Notes under the pieces: generated by a model
Seen by the model: the letters and a program-made list of their open reading frames with translations, nothing else
Told to the model about the DNA's origin: nothing
The model's database searches: none
From: Phalacrocorax aristotelis
Taxonomy: Eukaryota; Chordata; Aves; Suliformes; Phalacrocoracidae
Direction: 5' to 3'
Assembly (NCBI RefSeq): GCF_949628215.1
Contig: NC_134280.1
Location: 11,667,795 to 11,731,794, forward strand
DNA: 64,000 nucleotides
Program-made: the position numbers and the translations under genes
Shown: piece after piece, positions 1 through 10,130 of the stretch
Numbering within the stretch: the first letter of the stretch is position 1
Layout of the letters: the number at the start of each line of letters is the position of its first letter

Positions 1-37
1 CAAGAACCTGTTGCAGATGACAGATGTGTATTATTCG
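1..37 (+). CDS. HEG1: HEG1 penultimate coding exon (3' part)
   Basis: Twelve codons in frame 2 (positions 2-37), ending V-Y-Y-S directly before the donor GTATCT at 38. The exon ends in phase 0, matching the phase-0 start of the exon at 1450. The residues correspond to the middle of the HEG1 cytoplasmic tail, the segment reported to matter for Rasip1 binding. The exon is cut by the left edge of the window. Confidence 0.9.
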
Positions 38-1599
38 GTATCTATCCATAGCTTAGTTATTAACCCTTTGTCCCTGACACAGCAAAGACATGTTCCTTTA
101 ATTTTGGAAGGACAGCTCCCTTTCCTGCAAAATAAAAAAGCAAATAAATTGCTTCCATAGACAGCAGGGCATTGGTAGTCCTATGGACTCCAGCTATTAC
201 ACATGTGGTGAATATCACAAAGAAATGTCATTAGGAAGAGTGCTGGGGAAATGTCTAGGAATGTTTTGGTAGATACCTAAAAAGCCCTAAAGTAGACAAG
301 GAGAGGTGAATGTTTTGAACAGGTTGCTAGGAATTTCTGTGAGTAGTTTTCTCCCTTCCTCCATCACTGATGATGGCTTTGTAGGGCAGAGAAAGACACA
401 AGCACCAGACCTGCTGTCATGGTTGGTACCATCTGCTAATGTCTATATCCAGAGTTGTGATCTGGTATATCATCTGTCACTAATCTACAGCAACATACCA
501 GGTGTACTTCAGGTGTGCGTGGGTTATTAACGTCAGTGAAGGTTGCAGGATTTCACACAAATCATGCATTCTGGACTCCTACTTTCCAGAGCAGAGAGCA
601 GCGAGCAATACCTTTTTTCTGGCTTGTATTTTAAGTTTTCCAGCAAGCAAGTTTACTGGGTCACACAGTGTGAAGGGAAATAATCCTCCCTCCTGCTTCC
701 CATAAGAATGAGAGATTTGGAAATGAAAATGCATTTTCTAAACATTTATTAGGACTTTTATTATACTGGCAACTAGAAAGGGGAGCTTTTTAGCAAGGAG
801 TAGGTGATGAGGGCTTTGCATGGATCTGCTCTGTAACACATCAAAGCAGGTGGCTTGATGTTATTTGCTGGGTGGAAGGATTGTTCAGTCTTGGTCTTAG
901 ACATCAAGTTTCCTCAACGAAGTGTCCCCAGGAGATATATTTAAGAGAAGGGATGAGAAAGGAAGGTGAGATCACTTTGTATCAAGTACCTGTGCTGGGA
1001 GAGTAGGTAGCTATGGTTAATGGGAAGAGCAGTGCTCCCAAGTAATACTCAAAGCAGGAGGCTAACTTTGATTTTCTAGAAGCATTTCCTTTAAGGATTG
1101 CTCTGTGACAATATCCTTTTTGTGAGAGTTGTTTCAATGCCTGAGCTCATCAGCACTATTCTCTTGGATTAAAAATTAACTGTTCACTTAGACTGCACTA
1201 GGTGGTGTCAGGTAAACTTCAAGTCTGCTAATTGGCAAGATGTCGAAACTAGACTGCACCAGAATAACCCCTTCAGGCAGTGCATAACTCCCACAGTAAA
1301 AATCATTCTGGGTTATAGAGATCATTTGCAATCACATTGTACCTTCTAGCTACTGAAATAACTTTTGGGAAGTGTGGTAAGGCTGTGCCTGAAGGAGAAT
1401 TTGAGTGTGAGACTAAGACCCTTTTTATTTGATTTTTTTGCTAATACAGCCAACTGGACTGAGAAATCCTGAACTGGAAAGAAACGGACTTTATCCTCCC
1501 TACACTGGTTTGCCTGGATCTCGACATTCATGCATCTACCCCGGACAATACAATCCATCCTTCATCAGTGACGAAACCAGAAGAAGAGACTATTTTTAG
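1..1599 (+). CDS. HEG1: HEG1 3' end (last two coding exons, partial gene)
   Basis: HEG1 is a single-pass, mucin-like, EGF-containing receptor of endothelium and heart. Its short cytoplasmic tail recruits the CCM protein KRIT1, and Rasip1, to cell junctions. Only the end of the tail is in the window: join(1-37, 1450-1599). The first piece reads K-N-L-L-Q-M-T-D-V-Y-Y-S and stops at a GT donor in phase 0. The second starts after a CAG acceptor in phase 0 and encodes 49 residues, including N-P-E-L-E-R-N-G-L-Y, P-G-S-R-H-S-C-I-Y and the terminal R-R-R-D-Y-F followed by TAG (1597-1599). That tail is diagnostic of HEG1, and the terminal Tyr-Phe is the known KRIT1 FERM-docking element. The rest of the gene lies to the left of the window. 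MUC13 follows on the same strand about 12 kb downstream, as in human 3q21. Confidence 0.95.
38..1449 (+). other. HEG1 last intron
   Basis: Begins GTATCT and ends TTTGCTAATACAG. It is AT-rich and unremarkable. I see no further exon or recognisable repeat in it. Short open frames inside are chance frames. Confidence 0.85.
1450..1599 (+). CDS. HEG1: HEG1 terminal coding exon
   Basis: Encodes 49 residues plus the TAG stop at 1597-1599. It opens P-T-G-L-R-N-P-E-L-E-R and closes R-R-R-D-Y-F. The terminal Tyr-Phe pair sits in the KRIT1 F1/F3 groove in known structures of the complex. The preserved tail implies a functional, constrained gene end. Confidence 0.95.
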   Translation, partial: PTGLRNPELERNGLYPPYTGLPGSRHSCIYPGQYNPSFISDETRRRDYF

Positions 1600-1984
1600 C
1601 AGGGAGTGGAAGATTGACACAGTTTTGTGGCCCTTGATCCCCAGGTACAATCTGTCTCCTGGACAGTTCAGCCCACATCAATCTTACTCTTCCCATTTAA
1701 CAGGAAGGACTTTGAACTCCATGCCGAACATTGCTGCCCTGAGGAATGGTTACACTTGCTGAGCAGCAAAGAGAAGGAGGAGAAGGAGGGAATGGCTCAA
1801 GGTGCACGTCACTAAAAGACCCAGATGGAAGTTAACACATGTACTCTGGATTTGTTCTGTGCTGCTTCTTCACTCTTTACGCTACATAGCAAGCACGAAT
1901 CAGTACAGGCAGATGAACTGTGCCCAGCACTCTGCATTGAATACCACTAGGGAGTCTTTTGTTTACAGATCTTGCTCACTGTTG

Positions 1985-2071
1985 ACTGTGCTTGTCTTCT
2001 TAGTCAACCTTTATGCAAAGATTCACTGTGCTTGTCTTCTTAGTCAACCTTTATGCAAAGATTCACTGTGC
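1985..2071 (+). repeat. 40-bp tandem duplication, about 2.2 copies
   Basis: The word ACTGTGCTTGTCTTCTTAGT starts at 1985 and again at 2025. The match continues to a partial third start at 2065 (ACTGTGC), giving a period of 40 bp without mismatches. It lies in the probable HEG1 3'UTR. Confidence 0.9.
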
Positions 2072-5000
2072 AATTCCTTTTGGTAGGGCAATTTTGTCTA
2101 CTCCCTTGTCCGTTGCTTCATTGCTTTCTGCTTCGTACATGACAGGGAAGCTGGCTGGTCCTCTGGCCCTCACCTTCTTACTGGCAGAAATTCTCCAGAT
2201 GGCTGGGTCCTTGCTGAAGCGTGGTGCCTGGCGATGTTGGCCAATTCATGGGTTGATTGCCTCCAAGGAGTACCAGAAAGTTAGTCATACCACTGCAGTT
2301 CTAACTGAAAAAAAGACACAGTTGATCCTATGTGCCACTTTGGAAACTTCCTGTATATAGAGAAGAGTCCAAGTATTTTGTTGCTTTGTCAACCAGCATT
2401 GTTCAGAAGTGATGCCACTACACGTCATTATAGTGCTTCCTTATAGGATCTTATTGGGCTCTGTTTCCCTGCAGGGGTTTAAAGGCCTGTAGAAACAGCA
2501 ATATGATGTTAAATAGTTGCTCACAGGGATGAAAACTGTGAGCTGGGAATTCAGCACGCTCTTTACAAGGAACCTGGGAAGAAGCAATAATGCTATAGCC
2601 CTGGTTGGGCAGGTGGAACATGAATTCTGGGCACTGCAGGTGGGACATAGTTTTCAAGCCTCCACAGCCCACCTTGACTTCAGTAGGAGCTGTGAAGGCT
2701 TTCAGTACATTGGAAAATAAGGCTTACTGCAGTCAGTTGCATTTAAGGGAGAGAAAAACATGATGCTTTCAATCCTAGCGGCACAAAGATCACTTATGTT
2801 GAAGTGTTTTGCTTTCTTCCATCCTAGTTTCGAGTGATTCAGGCCACCAGGTTTCCTTCCTAGGTGTGTTAATTCATATTATTCACCTCGCAAAAGCTGA
2901 AGAATGTAAGTTGTTATATTCCTGACCAAAGATCAGACTGAAAGCTCACGGATTGTAATCCGACCTGAGCTGGGCGTTGAAAGAGACCGTATTAATGGAG
3001 TATGTTTACCATTTATCTTTACTGCAGTGTTAACCTGCGTCATCCAAACCCTGACCAGATACAGGGTCCAGATATGGATCCTTCTCCCCTGCAGTGCTCT
3101 GGAAGACACAGTGCCTACAAGTAAGTTCATAAGGTATCTCAGCTCACTGAAGCACTAGGGACCATGGGATGAGGCCCCCAAAATGCCTAACCCGAAGTGA
3201 GATTGGCAGTTCAGATGCTTATGTGTTGTGTAGTTGCTCACCAGAGGCAAACCTGGGGTGATGAGGAGCCCTCCATCAGGGAGCAGGTATTAGTACTTGT
3301 GTCCTGTAGATGCTGTGAGGTCCAGATCCTTTCCCAGCATTTTGAAGGCTGTCGTATTCCCTATCAAAAGTGAGCAACAGCTACCCAGAGGAAAGGCAGC
3401 TAGCACTAGGCAGTCATCAGCTGTGTGGGCTAAGAAGTTTCTGGTCCCTGCTCATATTTACTTCTATTTTTCAAAACTGCAAGGCGAGAAAGGCACCACG
3501 AATGTGCTTGAGAACACATAGTTTGGTGCACCAGCTACAGCATACAAATGCGTTGTCTTTTTATGGCTCACTCCTTATCTACTATGTAGAAACAGCAGTG
3601 TGGGCTTGCAGAAATACAGAACTTTATGGATGCCTAGGGCAGCATGCTTTGCACTTACGTGATCTTATGGTGACAATGCATGCAACTTTATGTCTGTCCA
3701 ATCCACAATCAACCTTGCAGGTGGTAGTACATAGCTTATCTCAACTGCCTAAGGAGCTATATTTAGGGAAAACTCTAGTTACACTATTCTGTTCCCTGCC
3801 ATGCTGATCAGTTTCCAGTCCATGAATGATGTTCTTTTCCCTTTCATTAGCAGCCAGTATCTTAATTACACAGAATCCATTGGATGATGTGAACTAAGGG
3901 CTTGACCCTGCTGTGCTGTGGGATCCTTCAGAGAGGACATTGGCAGGGTTGTTTTTGTGTGGGTGAGCTACCGCTGTTTTTGAGACTGCCTAGGACAGAA
4001 AGGACTGCCTTTCCTGTGGTATGGAGGAGGGTTTTGTATGTGTAACGAAAGAAAGGGGGAAGCTGGGATTCATGCTAAATCTAAATACAAAACGTAGAGA
4101 TGAGCAATGGGCTGCCCTATTTACTAAAGCAGCTTAGCAAAAAGGAAGAGCGTCCCAGCAATGATGGTAAAACTTAACCATGCGCCAGCATTTCGTCAGA
4201 TAGGGAAGAGTTTAGGCATGTGCTTATAGGCAAATATGTTTAACTGCTTGGTTAGTTCAAAGTCTGAGAAATGTTCCTCTGTATGCCAAGTTGAAAGGAC
4301 AAAGTAGAAATATCAACTCACAATTGCAGATCAATCCTATATAAAGAGTAACATGGACTATATGAACAAAACTCCCGGTCTGTATCTCACAGCAAATTGC
4401 TAGGGATTTGAGTGGAAATGATATAGGACTGTTCCTAATTGAGATCACACAAAAGTTTGCAAGTAATTAATTTTCACTTCTTAATAATCTTCAAATTCTT
4501 CTTAATACTGTATCTGGAATGAAAGGGTCTCGGTAAACCCAGCAGGATTTCCCGAGTGAGGACTGCAAAACTTGGCCTTTTCCAGAATTTCATTGCTCTG
4601 AAATTTTCTTTCTGCCAGACCAGGTAAACATTGGGAAATTTCTTATGAGAATGTATCCTTTGCAGCCTGACCTTCCTTTTATCTTTGGTAAGAAAGGAGT
4701 CACAAAGCCAATGCATAGTCTACAGGAGGAAAAGGGTCTCTCCTGACCCGCAGCACCTTCTCTGGGTGCCCTAGGAGGCTCCACTCAGCAGGTAGGAGAA
4801 GATTTAGGCAGGTGTCATCACCAGGGTGAGTGCAGGTGCCTTCCCGCGTGGTGATCCAGGTAGCCTTTGTGGAGCTGGCTGATGCAGCCTGGGGTGAGTC
4901 AGCTCCTGGGTCTCCACCAGCGCAGCCACCCCCTGTGCCTGTGATGCTTCCATCTTGGAGCCACACCAGCTCCCAACACCAATAGGGTGGCGGGGTGGGG

Positions 5001-5314
5001 GTGCAGTGCAGTGTGTTTTGCCACAGTTTATGGGTTATTTCACTGCAATTATTTACTAACACATCCCAGCAGCAGTGGGCTTGCCTGGCCATGGCAGGGT
5101 TGTGACCTGTTTCTCTGCAGCTTGACTCTGTTAAAGCTGCCACCAGGATCCTCTCTGTCTGCTTCCATCTCGGCAATAAACTAAGCACCCTCTGGAAGTG
5201 GAGTGGAGTTTATTGCTCCTGTCAGATGTGAGTGGGGGTCTTCACATGCCCTTAAGCCCATTTTCAAATGCGGATGCCTCTCTGTTCAGTACCTAACTCT
5301 CCCTAGGATGTCTA

Positions 5315-5320
5315 AATAAA
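5315..5320 (+). promoter_or_regulatory. Candidate polyadenylation signal AATAAA
   Basis: Canonical hexamer about 3.7 kb after the HEG1 stop, with a second AATAAA at 5175-5180. Either could serve a shorter HEG1 3'UTR. Only the hexamer is seen; use is not shown. Confidence 0.25.
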
Positions 5321-7904
5321 TGCAGCTTGTTTAGATTATTTTTAGCTACTCTAGATTGGAAATTTTCAGCATACTGGATGTTTTTGCAAGGGGAATTGCT
5401 CTCTAATGTCTGAGAGGATAAAATAGAAGGGGCATGTTTCTTGAAAAGGAGGATGCAAGTGGTTCAGCCAGATGTGGGGAAAGGAAGAAAAACTACACCA
5501 ATACTACACAGAAATCTGCTTTTGCTCCTGGCTGCTGTGGAAAGCTAGGGGAGCAGTCAGCAAGGGCCGATGGGCCTTGGAAAAAATGATAATTTTGTTG
5601 CTTGACAGGAAAAGATGTGGGAGGCACAGGTTTGCTGCTATGGTGCTCTGCCAGTTGCACTGACAAGAGCCCCACACCCACTGAAATACGCCCGGCAGCC
5701 AGCCTAGAAGAGGCAGCCCCAGTGAACAGGGCAGCAAAATGCAGATTTGAAGTGTCATTCAAAATGGAGGCTCATACACGCAACCTTCCTGTGTCCCTGC
5801 CATGCACTGCTGCTTGCCCTGGCCAGCCCTCCCAGCTGCACTGGAAAAATCAGAGGTCTTTTGCATACTCTTGAAACCTCACAGCACTGAACTGGGGTAA
5901 CTGAGGGAAAAATGGGACAGGAATTTTGATGCTCTTTGCCCTCTGCATTTAAAGCAGTAAGTAACACAGCAGCAATGAACCTCCTTGCTGTTGCAGCATT
6001 TCTCCCGAGTCCCACTGTCACGGTCATTCACCTCATCACCCCTTGTGACCAGCCTTCTAAAAGGTATTTGCCTCCACACTGAGTGGTAGTAAAAGGCTTT
6101 AAAACCCAGCAATAAATAGCAGTTAGAGAGAGGTATTTGTCTTTGTGAAGTTGTGCCAATACTTTTCAAGGTTGTTTGCCGGGACATGAGTGAGCAGCAG
6201 CAGGGAATGTGTGGACATTGCTGCAGACACACCAAGTGCTTCCCCAGGGCTTGTCTCTAATGCTGGTCCATGACCTTATCTGTTCCACATCCAGCTGGAC
6301 TTCTCATTCCCTTATAGTGATGTTTAATCTTTCGTTTTCTTCCTTAAACTGACAAGAACGGATGCATTTTACTTAAACGCTCTTCCTATGCTGAATAATG
6401 TTCTTTCCTCTTTACACACAAAGGACTTACTCCAGCATTCATTATAGTGACTGGGGTAACTCTCCCATGGACTGTAATGAAGTTTTTTTTAGGCCTGAAT
6501 TATTCCACCACCAGGGTCACCTGTGCGTAGTACATGCTTTCCCGTGGCATTGTGTTCTGCCTATTTCTGTGATACTGTTGCTGCCTTTCCAAGTTGTATT
6601 TATTTTTTAAAAGTATACTTATTACTGCAGCAGGACCTGTATTATGCGAGGTTGAACAAAACAGGTTCAAGACCTGAAACATCTTCTTGAGAAGAGAATG
6701 AATGTGAATTTTGTGAAGTTGTTTTACTGATCAGCCAACATGTTTTCTATTGTTGTAAGATCATCTAGGGACATAGCTGTGCTTTCTGAGTCACAGATAA
6801 GAACTACTCCTCAGTTCACTCTTACTTGTCCCTTCAGAAACGAAGCAAGATCTCCCTCCCAGTTTTGAAAGGGGTATGCACTGTGTGCTTGTAACATTTT
6901 GGGAGCTTTGCAATGTGTATTTAATTTTTCGTTCCCTTGAACTGCTGAAATTGAAAAGCAGGACAGAAATCCACAAAGGGGTAAGAAATAATAAAAGAAA
7001 AGGAATATGCTTACTTCTTTTGTAGAAGTAAACATCTAAAGTGAGTGTGGCTTCTGTACTGTAAGGTCATATATGGGATGACACCTTTTCTGTGCCTGGT
7101 TTGTGTTGCATGAGTGTAATATTCTTGTTGAGGGAAAACCTAGAGAGGGCGCCTGATGTTCCTCAAAAGTAGGACGTAAATGTTAAGTTCCCTGGTCATT
7201 GTGCTGGTAAAACTCTAGAAGGGATGGGAGTCTTGCTTGGGTTAATGACAGCAGCAGGCAACCCCCAGATCTGCAAAATCCTATATGGAAAAGTCCTATG
7301 GAATACAGTACAAACTGATTACTTCTTTTGAACAATGCCATAGAATTCGATTGACATAAAAGGTCTCCCATAAAATCTGCTAGGATGGGTTTACTTTAAA
7401 GAAAAAACCCCAACAGAATAAATGTTTAATAGTTTCATTTTTAAAGGAAATTCTGTTAAGTTCAGTCATTTGTTTTAAGCCCTGCTAAATTCTACAGGAC
7501 TTTTTCCTAACAGAAGGTCGAACTGGATGTGTAAAATCATAATAGTTCATTGGAGCAGCTTTCAGAATTGCAGTAGTAAAGCTCACCTTTTATGAGCTCT
7601 ATTCCAAAAGGTAAATTTCTAGCATTTGTTTGTGCTTCTTTTATCAACCTGAATGTAAACCTGCTTTATGTTCTTGATATTGCCCTGTTTCCTTCCCTGT
7701 ATCTCTGAATGTTTGCTTCCAAGTCGCTGGGGTTCTGAGGACATTTTCCAAACCAGTATTATTTAAAGTTGTATCATATTTTCAGCCTCCACTAATTATA
7801 CAGTACTGTAGTCGCAAAATATAATTTTTAATGATTGGATTATTTTTATACCTGCATCCAATATTATTAAATCTGGCGTTCTAGTCAGTATTATAAAAGG
7901 ATAC

Positions 7905-7910
7905 AATAAA
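7905..7910 (+). promoter_or_regulatory. Candidate distal polyadenylation signal AATAAA
   Basis: Canonical hexamer in an AT-rich stretch, followed within 30 bp by T/G-containing sequence. It is a plausible end for a long HEG1 3'UTR, not proven. Confidence 0.3.
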
Positions 7911-7925
7911 ACTATGAATATTACT

Positions 7926-9548
7926 ATGTCTCAGCTTTTTTATTATCTTTAGCTTTCTCTGCAGAGATGCATATGTAATTTTAGATTGTTTTAATAGTAA
8001 TTAGAAATTTAATCTATAAAATAAGAAATTTTATAGATCTTTTGTTCTTCTAGTGGTGCTTGGTGATTGAATAACTAAAATGAAAAGCAGAGAGGAAAAG
8101 AATGTGTTCTGTTGTGCTAAACAAACTTTTGCTCCACTGAAATACAAGTTCTGCTCTGATGTTTATTGCAATAGCTTTAAGCAACTCGAAGTTTAATTTT
8201 AAAGTTTTCCTCAATTTAATTTTTCATCCTGCTGGAAATGCAAGAGAATTGGTGAAGTTGTTTTTTGTGTGTGTGGGTGCATGCTGGAGGGGAGAAAACC
8301 GCAGGAGAGGTCGGTGCAGCAGGGCTGTTTGCAAGGACAGGGGACCTGACCACAGCGAGATAGGTCCTACCTCACTAAGCGCCACTGGGGATTATGAAGA
8401 ATATACAGCTGAGTCTTTCTCAGAGGAAGAAGGATGGTACTTGAATCCAGATGAACACTGTCCAGCCTAGGCTGCTGGGAAGAGGCGTGATGTGGAAGAA
8501 CATCTGGAGTAATAGCAGGTATATTCATCTGGGACTGTCTTTTCCTATATTGCTCCAGAGGAGTACAACACTCAGCTGTGATAGCAATCGGATGGGACTC
8601 CGGTGGGATTCATCTGCTCTACCTAAAGTTAGGTAGCCAGTTTGAACCCACCATCAGGCTCCGCTAGTAGCCATGAAAAAAGACAAATGTCCTCAGAGGG
8701 TAGCTTACCCATTGTAAGATATCCCTCACCCTTGACAGTGGTACCACAAGACCCCATGCTAGACAGATGCCCTAGGTGAGGTGAGTGCCACTCGCAGAGA
8801 AATGGTGAGTGTAGAACATACTTCTTGCTACATCCTGAAACTTTACTTCCTATGTTGATATAGTACAGAATTGTGTTGTATGCCTGCTCCTTATTTAGTA
8901 AGACTCTGGTGGGAAAATAAAGGAGAGAGTAATCCGATTAAATCCTGAGGTTGGGTTCATTTGTAGGAGAAGGGCGGTTACAGTGCCTCAGTTTTATTAC
9001 CAATACTATTGCAAGTTGTTCTATTTTCTGTGTGACATTGGTATCTTTTAAGGAAATTGTCAGTGCAAAAGGATTGGTCATAATATTGGCATAAGACTAG
9101 GTAAAAGACCTTTGCAGTTATGGGCAAGCACATGATTTAACAGTCCTTCCCACTTCAGATTTGCATATCAGAGCCTCTGAGACCACTGAATGCATCCATA
9201 GTGTGTGCCCTCAACCATCTTGGGAAACACCTGAAAGGAAATCAAAGTGCATCTGCTTCCCCTGATTATGGGTGAATCTGTATGTGTAGCACTTTGATTT
9301 AGACTTTCTGGAGTTTTTTTTAACTTTCAGCTAATTACAACATATATTTCTACCTGTGTATGTAATATACAGTGGATGAACCAAATTTACATGAGATAGC
9401 AAAATGTATAAGAATCTAGTGAGGAATAGGATTGAAAAAATACATGGGAAGAAAGTATCCATCTGATGCATGTGATGAACCATAGAAGACACTTGCTCCT
9501 GCTTAAACGTATGTCCTCTGGCAGCATGATTGCCCCTTGCTTGCATGC
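7926..9548. other. Intergenic DNA, nothing recognised
   Basis: AT-rich sequence between the putative HEG1 3'UTR and the solo LTR. No exon pairs with conserved protein, RNA gene or clear repeat seen. Confidence 0.5.
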
Positions 9549-9553
9549 AACTT

Positions 9554-10125
9554 TGTCGAGGTTTTGGCTGGCATAGAGTTCATTTTCTTCCTAATAGCTG
9601 GTATAGTGCTGTGTTTTGGATTTAGGATGAGAATAATGTTGATAACACACTGATGTTTTAGTCGTTGCTAAGAAGTGCTTATGCTAAGCCAAGAGCTTTT
9701 CAGCTTCCCATGCTCTGCCAGGTACACAAGAATCTGGGAGGGAGCACAGCCAGGACAGCTGACCCAAAGCGGCCAAAGGAATATTCCATACCATATGCTG
9801 TCATGCTCAGTATATAAACTGGGAAGAGTTGGCTGGCGGCAGTGATTGCTGCTCAGGGACGAGCTGGGTGTTGGTTTGCGGGTGGTGAGCGGTTGCATCA
9901 CTTGTTTTTTTCCTGAGTTTTTTCCTCTCTCTCTTTTTTTGTTATTTTCCTTTTCACTATAATTTATTGTTGTTGTTGCTGATGATGTTATTATTTCTAT
10001 TATTTCTATTATTAAACTGTTCTTATCTCAACCCATGAGTTTTCTTACTTTTGCCCTTCTGATTCTCTCCCCTATCCCACCAGGGCAGGGGGAGGGTGAG
10101 TGAGTGGCTGTGTTAAACCATGACA
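9554..10125 (+). mobile_element. Solo LTR of an avian endogenous retrovirus, with 5-bp target-site duplication
   Basis: The 572-bp element begins TGTCGAGG and ends CCATGACA, the TG...CA termini of an LTR. It is bracketed by AACTT at 9549-9553 and AACTT at 10126-10130, a perfect 5-bp target-site duplication. Inside are a TATA-like box (TATATAAA, 9811-9818) and an ATTAAA polyadenylation signal (10011-10016) in the order expected for the + strand. Its wording (for example GGCTGGCATAGAG and CTCAGTATATAAACTGG) resembles an LTR group widespread in birds, probably ERVL-like, and 5-bp duplications fit that class. No internal viral genes are present, so it is the remnant left by LTR-LTR recombination. 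Confidence 0.88.
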
Positions 10126-10130
10126 AACTT

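Larger units (their letters stand above)
1600..7925 (+). other. HEG1: Probable HEG1 3'UTR (extent uncertain)
   Basis: There is no coding exon or clear transposon after the HEG1 stop. The region is AT-rich with several AATAAA hexamers (5175-5180, 5315-5320, 7905-7910). HEG1 transcripts in mammals have multi-kb 3'UTRs, so a long UTR here is plausible. The end is inferred from the 7905 hexamer only and could equally be near 5.2-5.35 kb. Transcript data would be needed to fix it. Confidence 0.35.

Noticed and set aside
960-970. Possible extra HEG1 exon ending GGAAG|GTGAG near 966
   Set aside because: A short open frame exists upstream, but its end phase (2) does not fit the phase-0 start of the final exon, and the exon ending at 37 already joins 1450 in phase with the expected HEG1 residues.
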